Shown: piece by piece, positions 53,661 to 63,062 of the stretch
How positions within the stretch are numbered: position 1 is the first letter of the stretch
Layout of the letters: every line of letters begins with the position of its first letter
DNA from: Pseudoalteromonas luteoviolacea
GTDB taxonomy: Bacteria > Pseudomonadota > Gammaproteobacteria > Enterobacterales > Alteromonadaceae
Length of the DNA stretch: 64,000 nucleotides
Assembly (NCBI RefSeq): GCF_018100925.1
Contig: NZ_JAGJEH010000002.1
Span: forward strand, 186,001-250,000
Direction: 5' to 3'
Notes under the pieces: generated by a model
What the model saw: only the letters and a program-made list of their open reading frames with translations
Databases searched by the model: none
What the model was told of the DNA's origin: nothing
Made by a program: the position numbers and the translations under genes

Positions 53661-54182
53661 CTAGTTTATAAGCCAAGATTGGTTTTGCTGGCTGACGTCT
53701 AGCTCCCAGCTATACACTAAAGGCTCCTTCGTTGTACTGTAAAACCAAATTTCTGCTTTGAGTTTTTGCTCAGCATGAGGCAGTTGGATCTGAGCTGAAA
53801 AACCATTGCTATCGAGTGGGGCGCGTAAAAAGCAGTTGTCTGCATTGGTAATGCTCTCTCCCTGTTTGCAGATATTAACAAATGCGCGTTCACTAACTAA
53901 GTTTTCGCCAAGGGTGACCTGTAAAGGTAAACTGCTTCTAAAATCAAACGACTGATCTACTTCCATACTTCCGATCCCCTCTCCCTGGTTCATTGCACTT
54001 GCATTGTCGTTAACTTGTGCGCTGTCTGGAGCAGTTGACTCACCGTTTGCTTTTGTAGGTGTTGAAGTCGTCGTATTCGATGCGATTGATGCAGTTGAGT
54101 TGCCTTGTCCTTCTGTGCCACCAGAACCGCCGCCGCATGCCGTCAATGTAAAAGTCATTAAAGTGATGATGAACTTGTTCAT
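53661..54182 (-). CDS. small lipoprotein partner of the LruC protein
   Basis: A 173-residue lipoprotein with lipobox TLTAC (Cys16), a glycine patch and a long low-complexity Ser/Thr/Asn/Ala linker (about 25-75). The C-terminal 100 residues are beta-rich with two cysteines (NICKQGES and NADNCFLRAP). AGGAG precedes the ATG. It starts nine bases after the LruC-domain gene and is surely its operon partner. I do not recognise the family; pairing suggests it anchors or assembles the LruC protein at the outer membrane. Confidence 0.72.
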   Translation of the reverse strand: MNKFIITLMTFTLTACGGGSGGTEGQGNSTASIASNTTTSTPTKANGESTAPDSAQVNDNASAMNQGEGIGSMEVDQSFDFRSSLPLQVTLGENLVSERAFVNICKQGESITNADNCFLRAPLDSNGFSAQIQLPHAEQKLKAEIWFYSTTKEPLVYSWELDVSQQNQSWLIN

Positions 54183-54191
54183 GGTTTACTC

Positions 54192-56258
54192 CTAGTTTTG
54201 AGCTGCGTTATTAATGGTGTACTGGTAATTAGCCACAGGGTTTTCAAACCAAGTCACATTTCTCTCACCAGCAGAAGAGGCAAATTCTACAAACTCTGGG
54301 TATGCAATGGACATGTCGACTCTTTCTTTAGGGTGTTGCCAATCTGTGTTGATGATTAAAGCCCAAGGTAAGCCATTGGCTGTTTGAAAATGACCATTGG
54401 TTGTAGATGTATCATCGCCTTGATCCAAGTAGCTGTTGTCAAATGCTTCTGTTGGGCTTTGATTCTTTAAATGTACTTCCCATCCACGACCATTATTTGA
54501 GTCTACATAAGGACCATGATAGTGACCGTTCACGGCAAATATAAAAGGGTCTAGCTTATCTACCGTTGCAATACTTGCGTTGTAACTTGTAGAGAGCGGC
54601 AGTGTTAATTCGAACGGAATAGGCGAGCGCTGGATGTCGCTGCAACCTTCTTCGGTTCTAAAGAATTTACACCCTTCCTGAGTGGGTACCATGTCTCTTG
54701 TATCTGTGAAAATGACAGTGATAGCTTCATTGCGGTTGGCTTCAAGCGGGCTATGTTGTGCGGTAGAGCCATCAATTGTCAGTTGTAACTCAGACTCTTT
54801 TACATGGCTGCGAGCAATATCTTTGAAGCGGATTGCAAATGCATTGTGGTATCCTGCGCCTACAGCCATAAGTGCACCTTCTACTTTATATTGAACAACC
54901 TGACTACCAATTTGACCTGTGGTCGTTCTATATCTGACAACAACATCATTGAAATCGTAGTCACCGGTTTGCGGCCATAGGTCTTCAAATGCAGCTGTTT
55001 GCCATGCGGTTGTTGATTCAATCAAGCTGCTCGCAACTACGCTTACTGCAATATCTTCTACCTCACCATTGCCAACACCACCGGTTGGTGCGATGTCACT
55101 GTTGTTTGATACTCTAAAGCGTGCCCATGTGTTGCCTTCAACAGCATCAACCGGGACAGGCACTAATACACGATTTTCACCGGCTACACCTGAAAATTCG
55201 CTGATAATGCGTTCAGATGATTGGAATTGACCATCTTGATTCCAATCTATCCACGCATTGACAAACCCGTTAGTTGACAGAGTGAATGAAATCAGTGCGT
55301 CATACCCAGTTTCAATACTTGTAACAAAGCTCACTCCATTGTCGTCATCTTGCGCTTTTGGTAAAAGTTCCGCGCTGACACTGTCACCAAAGTAGAGGTC
55401 ACCTACGCTGTGGCGGGCACCGTTTTCGTTCAATGATGTACCATAGCTGTCTGGCGCATCGCCATAATCCAATGTGGGCTCTTCGCCTTCGTCAATGATG
55501 GGGGCGGTTGCACAGCGCGCACCGTCATTAGTATTTGAAATTGGGCCATAAGCAAACAACTGTGTATCTGACGGGTCTTCAATGTTTACTCGGTAAATAT
55601 GACCGTCTTGATTACGGCTAATGTAAAAGTTGTTCTCAACATCAAAGTAGACTGCGCCAAAAGTGCCTGATTGGCCGACGTTACCAAGGGAACTGCTAGC
55701 GCCTGTGGCGACATTAATACGATGTAAGTTCCCGTTGCTGTCCACACTATATGCAAGACCTGTTTCACCGTTTGGTGCAAATGCCATATCAAAGATGTTT
55801 AAATTGAGCGCGCTACCATTAATCACGCGTGTGGCTTGCAGGTAGTCGTTGCTGTTTTCGTCCAAAGACACACGATATAAGCCATACGAACCTCCTTTTC
55901 TATACACATAGTAGGCATTTTCATGGATAGCGACGTCACCGACATAGAAGTTGGTATCAGGAAACCCAATTGTGTTGAGTGGTTCCAGAGTATAATCCTT
56001 CCCGACTCGGCCTATGTCTTTTCGGCTGTAGTCCCATCCGTACAAGTATCTGTCGTGGAGACTAAAGCCAAAACCGTTTAACTTGTCATTGGTTCCTACA
56101 CTTTGAGCAAATTCACTGTAAGAACCTGAAACTAAATTGACGCCGTAAATAGAGGCTGTATTGCCTTGCACTAAGAACGCTTTTGACGGGCAAGTATCGA
56201 AAGGGGTGGCACTGGCACCTGCCGACAGCAAGCATAAGCTGAGTAATCTGTATTTCAT
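54192..56258 (-). CDS. LruC-domain exported protein with GEVED domain
   Basis: A 688-residue secreted or surface protein. The ATG at 56258 (GGAGAG upstream) gives a signal peptide ending at about ASA. Residues 20-255 look like a beta-propeller of the DUF6923 type (GFGFSLHDRYLYGWDYS). A GEVED-type domain follows (LDYGDAPDSYGTSLNENGA, AWIDWNQDGQFQ, NGEVEDIAVSV). The C-terminal third is an LruC domain (DYDFNDVVVRYR, NAFAIRFKD, SYLDQGDD). LruC proteins were first noted in Leptospira and Bacteroides; function is unknown, and adhesion is likely. Confidence 0.82.
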   Translation of the reverse strand: MKYRLLSLCLLSAGASATPFDTCPSKAFLVQGNTASIYGVNLVSGSYSEFAQSVGTNDKLNGFGFSLHDRYLYGWDYSRKDIGRVGKDYTLEPLNTIGFPDTNFYVGDVAIHENAYYVYRKGGSYGLYRVSLDENSNDYLQATRVINGSALNLNIFDMAFAPNGETGLAYSVDSNGNLHRINVATGASSSLGNVGQSGTFGAVYFDVENNFYISRNQDGHIYRVNIEDPSDTQLFAYGPISNTNDGARCATAPIIDEGEEPTLDYGDAPDSYGTSLNENGARHSVGDLYFGDSVSAELLPKAQDDDNGVSFVTSIETGYDALISFTLSTNGFVNAWIDWNQDGQFQSSERIISEFSGVAGENRVLVPVPVDAVEGNTWARFRVSNNSDIAPTGGVGNGEVEDIAVSVVASSLIESTTAWQTAAFEDLWPQTGDYDFNDVVVRYRTTTGQIGSQVVQYKVEGALMAVGAGYHNAFAIRFKDIARSHVKESELQLTIDGSTAQHSPLEANRNEAITVIFTDTRDMVPTQEGCKFFRTEEGCSDIQRSPIPFELTLPLSTSYNASIATVDKLDPFIFAVNGHYHGPYVDSNNGRGWEVHLKNQSPTEAFDNSYLDQGDDTSTTNGHFQTANGLPWALIINTDWQHPKERVDMSIAYPEFVEFASSAGERNVTWFENPVANYQYTINNAAQN

Positions 56259-56273
56259 GTTTCTCTCCAACAT

Positions 56274-56594
56274 ATAAATTAGCTATGATTGAGTTTGCAA
56301 TCGAGATGCCAAAGTTAAAATATTGAATTTAAAGTTGTTTTTTATTTTTTTGAAATGAGATTGCAACTTGCGATGCGGTTTAAAAACTGAGAGTAGCATT
56401 TTGATAAAAATGAAATGCACCATGAAAAATGGCTAGGGTATTAAAAATCATACAGAATATTTTTAGTTGACGTCTTTGTGGATTTTTCTAAAAACGGAGA
56501 TGATTTACTTATACCGCTCTTGCCATCTCAAACATAATACCTGTTTAATTCAGGTTGGCAGTCGAAAGAACAGTGCAGTAATAAGGTTAAAAAA
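56274..56594. other. intergenic region upstream of the LruC operon
   Basis: About 320 AT-rich bases that must hold the LruC operon promoter (minus strand). No repeat, RNA or operator was recognised. Confidence 0.35.
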
Positions 56595-56620
56595 AAGCCT
56601 TCATCATGAAGAGAAGGCTT
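56595..56620 (-). terminator. intrinsic terminator after protease copy 1
   Basis: AAGCCTTC (56595-56602) pairs with GAAGGCTT (56613-56620), followed on the minus strand by a U run. Nearly the same hairpin follows protease copy 2. Confidence 0.85.
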
Positions 56621-56647
56621 TTATTATTTTTATCTAGTTTGGGGGGC

Positions 56648-59293
56648 TTATTTTGTCATAAAGCGTCTGAACCCAACTAAAGAGAGCATGAACAAGCTGA
56701 TAATGCCAAACGAACCGCTTGAACCGTTATCTTTTTCAACCGCTTGAGTAGGTGTCTCAGCTGCTGAATCAGGCGTTTCAACCGTTGTATCAGGTGTTTG
56801 AACTGTTGTATCAGGCGTTTCAACTTCTGGCTTATCTTCATCAACTTTTGCAGCAGGTAATTTTACGACGATGCTTGCATTTTGCGAATGAGAGAGGCCA
56901 AATGAGTCGGTTACTGTGAGCGTAAACTCAAGCGTCTCGTCTTGGGTCACTGCTGGCGCAATAAACGTTAGTTGCGTATTGTCGCTAGATAGGGTTACGT
57001 CCGGCCCACTGTTTTGCTCCCAGCTATAAACCATATCATCGCCATCAGGATCTGTTGAAGAAGCAACAATGACTACCTCATCGCCTGGAGAGGCACTTTG
57101 AGTTTCACTTGTTAAGGTCACTATTGGGGCATTGTTCTTGCTGATATTAACTTTCATTAACTCAGTTGAGCTCGCACCGAAGCTATCTGTCGCAGTTAAC
57201 TGATAAGCAATAGTCAAATTTTGCAGCGCTTTCTCTGCTTTGATGGTCATACTTGCTTTATCACCTACCACCTCACCTTGGACTGGCAATTTGACCCAAG
57301 AATAGGTAATCGCGTCGCCTTCAGGATCTGTCGTCTGTGATGCATCCAGCGTGAACTCGGTTTCGCTTCTTACATTGATTTCGTTTTGTACAAACTTGAT
57401 AACTGGCGCTTGGTTCGCGGCAATATTAACCTCAACTTGTGCGCTGGTAGAGGCACCAAGCCGATCAGTAACGGTAACTTGATAAGTTTTAGTTGTATCT
57501 TGCGTGACTTTTTCAGCTGTGATAGCGAGCATGGCCTCATTACCTAGCACTGTTTCCGTATCAGCTAAGTCAATCCACTTATATGAGATTTTATCTCCAT
57601 CCGCGTCTGCAGATTGACTGGCGTCAAGTACAAAGTCATGTTCACTTCGAATATTTAGTTCAGTTTGTGCGAGAACCGCAGTCGGTTCATTATTCGGATA
57701 ATTTGTCGATATATTTTTTATGATGACATTGTCAAGACCTAATGAACCATCATCTCTCTGTCTATTATAATTAATGAAAATAAGGTTAGTGCCTTCTTTC
57801 AAATTCACGGTGACATTTTTAAACGTACCTGACTGACCGTCATCCTTTAGAATCTCAATATGGTTGTGATACACGGTAAGCGAATCGTATTCCATCTCAC
57901 TTGAGATGAAGTAATCAAAACTAAACTCGCTAATGAGCGGGTCATTTATCTCAGCCAACAAATGGGTAGAGCGAGGAGCATCTGGTTGCTCTTCTGATTG
58001 AGAAATATCGCCACTGAGCAATATGTGTTCACCTGATTCGGCAACTTTTGTTCTCCAAGTGTCTCCTATGGAGCTTTCCGTATACCATCTGATACTGGCC
58101 GGTATTGACATATGCTCAGAAATATCTTCATCAGCTGGTGTTACTTTTGAAAACCAACCATTACCAGTGTAAACTTGCTCTTTTGGTGCTGTTAACGTCA
58201 AATAGATCTGAAAGTATCCCCACTTTCGCTCATCAAGCGTATCTACAGTAAAGTTACATTCTTGACCCGCTTCGAGTGTTGAATTTGAGCAGTTTTGTTC
58301 GGTTAGTTCGAGGGTTTCTCTGAAAGGTTCCTCTATGTAAAAATCTGAAGTGCTGATTGAGTGGCCAAGGGTATTCTTGAACGAACCTTGAATTTGTGTC
58401 GAGGGCAAGTCTGGAATATATAGCATTTCGAGCTCATCGTTAAATCCAAAGCCTGTGAGGGTGGTATGAGTCCAATACGCAAAAGTTGAAACATCAACAA
58501 AAACATCTGGCCTATTTGGAAGTGCACAACCTTCAGCCCAACTAGCAACCCCCAATTGGACCCACTCGTCATTTCGTCGCACTATCAGAGGCCCGCCGTA
58601 ACCGCCACCACAAAAGGCTTTACCACCTTCTGCTAATCCTGCACACATCATGGAGTCTGATAATTTACCATCGTAGTGGTCGCTATCATTACAAATCTCG
58701 CTAGGAACATATGGGACGTCAACTTCGTGCATTTTGGTAGAGTTTTCTCCACCCATACCTAAGATCTTTAAATCTTCACCTGGAGCGAGACTAGCTCGTA
58801 CTGCATAGTCAGCCAGCTTAATGGGGGCTATATTTTCAACGGGCCTATCAAGCTCCAAAATAGCAATGTCATTATTGTAGTAGTGTGTTTCGTGTAAGCC
58901 TTCATGCCTTACAACTCGATTGACGCTGTATGATTGCCATTGTGACGGGTCATTACGATCGTGGCCTCCAAACTTTACGGTAAAAAATCTCGCAGCTCGG
59001 TTATCTATATCTTCGAAGTCTGCTGCACAGATATTTGAGGTCAGCGCTTTATTGCCACCTATAAAAGATACACCACAGCGGTGCGTACCCCACATTTCTA
59101 AGATCCCCATAAAAGGGTATGAATTAGGAGTTACTTCTTCTCCACCGACAATAGCAGAACTTGTGCCACTTTTTGACTGAGCTTCACTCTGTGTTGAAGC
59201 TATTTGTAAAGGGGCGAGTTTATCGTTGGCATGGCCAAGTATTGGCAAGGTCGCAGTGGCGAGAAGCAGAACTCCCTGTATTTTACTGAGCAT
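56648..59293 (-). CDS. trypsin-fold pseudoprotease with PKD-like repeats and GlyGly-CTERM tail (copy 1)
   Basis: An 881-residue exported protein: signal peptide, trypsin-like domain (about 48-290), a jelly-roll-like middle, three Ig/PKD-like repeats, a spacer with ETPDTTV-type repeats and a GlyGly-CTERM-like tail (NGSSGSFG, hydrophobic helix, GFRRFMTK). The protease core has lost essential residues: Ile88 replaces the catalytic His (TSNIC for TASHC), Tyr232 replaces the catalytic Ser (GGYGGP for GDSGGP), Ala226 replaces the S1 Asp, and Ala47 replaces the activation Arg before IVGG. Asp142 and the cysteines remain. The frame is intact, so it is probably an inactive binding or decoy paralogue of copy 2. 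Confidence 0.86.
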   Translation of the reverse strand: MLSKIQGVLLLATATLPILGHANDKLAPLQIASTQSEAQSKSGTSSAIVGGEEVTPNSYPFMGILEMWGTHRCGVSFIGGNKALTSNICAADFEDIDNRAARFFTVKFGGHDRNDPSQWQSYSVNRVVRHEGLHETHYYNNDIAILELDRPVENIAPIKLADYAVRASLAPGEDLKILGMGGENSTKMHEVDVPYVPSEICNDSDHYDGKLSDSMMCAGLAEGGKAFCGGGYGGPLIVRRNDEWVQLGVASWAEGCALPNRPDVFVDVSTFAYWTHTTLTGFGFNDELEMLYIPDLPSTQIQGSFKNTLGHSISTSDFYIEEPFRETLELTEQNCSNSTLEAGQECNFTVDTLDERKWGYFQIYLTLTAPKEQVYTGNGWFSKVTPADEDISEHMSIPASIRWYTESSIGDTWRTKVAESGEHILLSGDISQSEEQPDAPRSTHLLAEINDPLISEFSFDYFISSEMEYDSLTVYHNHIEILKDDGQSGTFKNVTVNLKEGTNLIFINYNRQRDDGSLGLDNVIIKNISTNYPNNEPTAVLAQTELNIRSEHDFVLDASQSADADGDKISYKWIDLADTETVLGNEAMLAITAEKVTQDTTKTYQVTVTDRLGASTSAQVEVNIAANQAPVIKFVQNEINVRSETEFTLDASQTTDPEGDAITYSWVKLPVQGEVVGDKASMTIKAEKALQNLTIAYQLTATDSFGASSTELMKVNISKNNAPIVTLTSETQSASPGDEVVIVASSTDPDGDDMVYSWEQNSGPDVTLSSDNTQLTFIAPAVTQDETLEFTLTVTDSFGLSHSQNASIVVKLPAAKVDEDKPEVETPDTTVQTPDTTVETPDSAAETPTQAVEKDNGSSGSFGIISLFMLSLVGFRRFMTK

Positions 59294-59525
59294 AACTATT
59301 CCTTGAATTTATAAATTATTGTCTTTTCTTAAAGCTCTATGTGCTTTGTTAAATTGATATATGGTCATTTTGATGGCCCATTGTACTTGTTAACATGTTC
59401 TTTTTAAAGGAAGCATTGTTAAATACGCATCAATTTATGGCAATCATATAAAACTAAATGACGCTAGTTACAGTATACATCATTTTAGATGTCAGTCAGG
59501 TAAGACGTAAATTTTAAAGGTGATA

Positions 59526-59738
59526 ATGAAAGTTGAGCATCGAGTTAGCCATTTTGAGGCCCGGAGCAGGACTGCTCAGTTGAGAATTGGGCGCGTACTG
59601 ATGTTTATTGCTATTAACGGTAAAATCAACGAAAGCACCAAGGAAAATACATTAGCCGGCAATATTTGGGAGCCCCAAAAAGGTGAAGCTGTTCATATAT
59701 GTTCAAGTGAGGTGCTACTTGTGAAAGTTGTGCGATGA
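59526..59738 (+). pseudogene. decayed copy of the TerB-like gene
   Basis: A 70-codon frame whose first 50 residues follow the intact TerB-like protein at 62620: MKVEHRVSHFE against MKFEQLLSHFD, and LMFIAINGKINES against LLFIGVDGKIDES. After that similarity stops, and the second EF-like loop and the C-terminal 80 residues are absent. The upstream DNA (59440-59525) also parallels that before 62620. It is read as the remnant left by duplication of the protease/TerB unit; whether the short peptide is made is unknown. Confidence 0.7.
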
Positions 59739-59749
59739 TGATTTTAAAA

Positions 59750-59775
59750 AAGCCTTCACCGTAAAGAGAAGGCTT
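59750..59775 (-). terminator. intrinsic terminator after protease copy 2
   Basis: AAGCCTTC/GAAGGCTT hairpin with ten-base loop and U run on the minus strand, duplicated from the one at 56595. Confidence 0.85.
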
Positions 59776-59802
59776 CTATTATTTTTATCTAGTTTGGGGG
59801 GC

Positions 59803-62376
59803 TTACTTTGTCATAAAGCGTCTGAACCCAACTAAAGAGAACATGAACAAGCTGATAATGCCAAAAGAACCGCTTGAACCGTTATCTTGGTCAAGTGTTT
59901 GAGTTGGTGCCGGCTCTGTCTTATTGTCATCACCTTTAGCTGCCGGTGCTTTTACTGTGATACTTATGCTTTGCGAATGAGACAGGCCAAATGAGTCCGT
60001 TACCGTGAATGTAAATTCAAGCGTTTCGTCTTGCGTTACCGTTGGTGCAATAAATACAAGTTGCCCATCGTCGCCTGGCAGGTCCACTGCCGTGCCAGAT
60101 TTTTGCGCCCAGCTATAAACCATGCCGTCACCATCGGGATCCGTTGAAGTGGCAATAATAACAACCTCATCGCCTATAGAAGCGCTTTGAGTTTCACTGG
60201 CTAAAGTAGCTACTGGTGCATTGTTTTTGCTGATGTTGACTTTAAGCAATTCAGTTGTGCTTGCCCCAAAGCTGTCAGTCGCAGTTAACTGGTAGATAAC
60301 CGTTAAATCTTGCAGTGCTTTGTCAGCTTTAACTGCCACACTTGCTGTATCGCCAACTACTTCATCTTGGGCTGATAACTTAACCCAAGAGTAAGTAATC
60401 GCATCCCCTTCAGGATCTGTCGATGGTGACGCATCCAATGTAAATGCAGCTTCACTTCTTACATTAATTTCGTCTTGTGCAAACATAATAACAGGGGCTT
60501 TATTCGTGGCGATATTGACCGTGACCTGTGCACTTGACGCTGCGCCGTGCTCATCCGTGACAGTTACCTGATATGTTCGAGTTGTATCAAACGCGACTTT
60601 TTCAGCTTGAAGTGTAAGTGTTGCTTCTTCGCCTAACACTGTTTCCACATTATCTAAGTCAACCCATTGGTATGAGATTTGATCTTGATCTGGGTCCAAA
60701 GACTGGCTTGCATCTAAGGCAAACTCAAACTCGCTTCGCGTATTAATTTCTGACTGTTCAACGACAATTTGAGGACTGGCATTCACAAAATCTGTTGAGA
60801 TATTTTTTAAAGTAACATTATCAGTACCCGTTGAAATAGAAGCATCTTTTTTATACTTAAATAAAATGCGGTTGATACCCTCAACTAAGTTCACCTTTAC
60901 GTTTTGGAATGTGCTTAGTTGACCGCTAATATCAACTAGATTTTTACCGTTATGATGCACAGTTAGAAAATCAAAATTTTGCTCACTGGAAATGAGATAA
61001 TCAAGACTAAGCTCGGTAATGTGTGGATCATTTATCTCTGCTACTAAATAAGTCGTTTGTGTGTCTACTGTAATATCCGGATTTTCGGCTCTATCAGAAA
61101 TGTCACCACTGACCAGTACATGTTCTCCAGAGTCAGTAATGTCTGTTTTCCATGCCTCATCGCCGCCTGTAAGCCATTGAATTTTTGGAGAAGTAGACAT
61201 ATGTTCTGTCACGTTTTCGAGTGTGTTAGTGACCTTATGAAAACTAAAGTTACCAGTGAGAACACTCTCTGAAGGTGCTGTTATTGTCACCGAGATATCG
61301 TAGTTTCCATACATTTGCTCATCAGGTACACGCACTGTGAAGTCACATCCTTGATCAGGTGCGAGTGTTGCATTTGCACAGTTTTGTCCAATTAACTCGA
61401 CGTTGCTTGAGCCATTTTGCAACACAAAGTCAGAAATGCTGATAGCATAGTCTAGGGTATTCTTAAATGTACCTTGTATTTGTGCCGAAGGTTGATCCGG
61501 GATGACTGCTGTGATGCTTTCTGAATTAAATCCAAAGTCAATTAATTTTGTGTGAGTCCATAATAGTAAAGACGCTACATCAGCATAGACACCTGGCTTA
61601 TTTGGTAGTGCACATCCAGCACCCCAGCTCACAACCCCGACTTGCACCCACTCGTTATTACGTTGCACTATCAGCGGTCCGCCACTGTCTCCTTGACAAG
61701 AGTCTTTACCACCATCTTCTAGCCCTGCACACATCATGGTATTTGATATTTCACCATTGTAATGGGTGCTGTCGTTACAAATCTCGTTAGACACGTAGGG
61801 AACGTCTACTTCTTGTAACTTAGTAGGGCTCTCGCCGCCAGAGCTAAGTCGGCCCCAACCCATGACTTTCAAATTTTCACCAGAGGTGATGCTGTTCCTA
61901 ACTTGTGGATCTGCAAGTTTGATCGGTGTAATGTTTTCAACAGGGCGATCTAGCTCTAAAATAGCAATGTCATTATTGTATTGGTAATGAAAATTGTACT
62001 GCTCATGCATTACAATTCTAGTGACTTGATATGTTTGCCATTGCGATTCATCAGTGAGATCGTGACCTTCAAATTTAACTGAAAATGCACTTGCAGGTTG
62101 GTCTTCAACACAGTGACTTGCTGTCAGCACTTTATTATCACCGATAAAGGATAAACCACACCAATGCATGTCACCTAGATGTAGGCTCCCCATAAAAGGG
62201 TATGAAAAAGGCGTTGCTTCCTCTCCACCGACAATGCGAGGTTCTATATCATTTTTTAACTGGAACGTGTTCTGAGTTGAAACCTGCTTTAGGGGGGTGT
62301 GCTTGTCCATGGCATAGCCTGCAATTGGAGATGCCACCGTGGCAAGAAGAAGAACTCCCTGTATTTTACCGAGCAT
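59803..62376 (-). CDS. secreted trypsin-like serine protease with PKD-like repeats and GlyGly-CTERM tail (copy 2)
   Basis: An 857-residue protease like the Vibrio Ves enzymes. The ATG at 62376 (AAAGGA upstream) gives MLGKIQGVLLLATVASPIAGYA as signal. The zymogen cleavage site PRIVGGEE (Arg47) is intact, as are His88 (TASHC), Asp136 (NNDIAILELD), the S1 Asp225 and Ser231 (GKDSCQGDSGGP), so trypsin-like specificity is expected. Ig/PKD-like repeats follow, then a GlyGly-CTERM-like tail (NGSSGSFG, helix, GFRRFMTK) that in other marine bacteria is processed by rhombosortase for surface display after type II secretion. It is divergent from an intact TerB-like gene. Confidence 0.9.
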   Translation of the reverse strand: MLGKIQGVLLLATVASPIAGYAMDKHTPLKQVSTQNTFQLKNDIEPRIVGGEEATPFSYPFMGSLHLGDMHWCGLSFIGDNKVLTASHCVEDQPASAFSVKFEGHDLTDESQWQTYQVTRIVMHEQYNFHYQYNNDIAILELDRPVENITPIKLADPQVRNSITSGENLKVMGWGRLSSGGESPTKLQEVDVPYVSNEICNDSTHYNGEISNTMMCAGLEDGGKDSCQGDSGGPLIVQRNNEWVQVGVVSWGAGCALPNKPGVYADVASLLLWTHTKLIDFGFNSESITAVIPDQPSAQIQGTFKNTLDYAISISDFVLQNGSSNVELIGQNCANATLAPDQGCDFTVRVPDEQMYGNYDISVTITAPSESVLTGNFSFHKVTNTLENVTEHMSTSPKIQWLTGGDEAWKTDITDSGEHVLVSGDISDRAENPDITVDTQTTYLVAEINDPHITELSLDYLISSEQNFDFLTVHHNGKNLVDISGQLSTFQNVKVNLVEGINRILFKYKKDASISTGTDNVTLKNISTDFVNASPQIVVEQSEINTRSEFEFALDASQSLDPDQDQISYQWVDLDNVETVLGEEATLTLQAEKVAFDTTRTYQVTVTDEHGAASSAQVTVNIATNKAPVIMFAQDEINVRSEAAFTLDASPSTDPEGDAITYSWVKLSAQDEVVGDTASVAVKADKALQDLTVIYQLTATDSFGASTTELLKVNISKNNAPVATLASETQSASIGDEVVIIATSTDPDGDGMVYSWAQKSGTAVDLPGDDGQLVFIAPTVTQDETLEFTFTVTDSFGLSHSQSISITVKAPAAKGDDNKTEPAPTQTLDQDNGSSGSFGIISLFMFSLVGFRRFMTK

Positions 62377-62619
62377 AACTTTTCCTTTAAATTTTAAGGT
62401 TTTGAATTTCATGGTTAATTTTGCACTTATGTGTACTTTGTTAAGTTGCCGTGCTGTCATGTTGATGACTTATTCTACAATCTAAAGTGTTCCATTTAAA
62501 GATACAATTGCAAAATCAGCATCAACTTTTATGACAAACATATAAAACTAGATTATGTTAGGCAGAGTATAAACTATATTAGATGCCAGTTAGGTTAAAT
62601 GAGACCTCAAGGAGAAATA

Positions 62620-63012
62620 ATGAAATTTGAACAACTATTGAGCCACTTTGATACCGGGATCTGTATTGATCAGCTGCAAAAAGAGTCCTTATTGGACCTA
62701 GCTCTACTGTTTATTGGTGTTGACGGCAAAATTGATGAAAGCGAAAAGCGTGTTGTACATGATTGGGCCAATCAATTGCAGTGGAATTCAACAATCGCAT
62801 TAGAAGATTATTTAGAAGACAGCCTCAGTAAATCCATTTTGGCTGTACAGCAAAATGACATAGAGTCATTTATCCAGCATCGTATGCGTCATATTGTGGA
62901 TGCGCCCATGAGAAAGTTCGTAAAAGAGCTTGTTATCAAAGTAATTGAAGCCGATGGCAACGTTGATCAAGCAGAACAGCGTGCGTTAGCCATTTTGGAA
63001 GCTGAACTATAA
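62620..63012 (+). CDS. TerB-like protein
   Basis: A 130-residue helical protein of the TerB/DjlA-N type. Two acidic loops are typical, LLFIGVDGKIDESE and VIEADGNVDQAE, likely metal-binding. AAGGAG precedes the ATG at 62620. It is divergent from the active protease and was duplicated with it. TerB-like proteins are associated with tellurite resistance and envelope stress, but no other ter genes lie here, so the role is open. Confidence 0.82.
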   Translation: MKFEQLLSHFDTGICIDQLQKESLLDLALLFIGVDGKIDESEKRVVHDWANQLQWNSTIALEDYLEDSLSKSILAVQQNDIESFIQHRMRHIVDAPMRKFVKELVIKVIEADGNVDQAEQRALAILEAEL

Positions 63013-63024
63013 CTTAGTAGTATA

Positions 63025-63056
63025 GAAGGCAGGTCAATTAAATGGAACCTGCCTTC
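63025..63056. terminator. bidirectional hairpin between TerB-like and CobW-like genes
   Basis: GAAGGCAGGT and ACCTGCCTTC form ten perfect base pairs (63025-63034 with 63047-63056) in a convergent gap. Confidence 0.78.
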
Positions 63057-63062
63057 ATTGCA

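Noticed and set aside
56648..59293. Active trypsin-like protease
   Set aside because: Reading the codons directly (AAT ATC TGT and GGT TAC GGC) confirms loss of the catalytic His and Ser in an unbroken frame.
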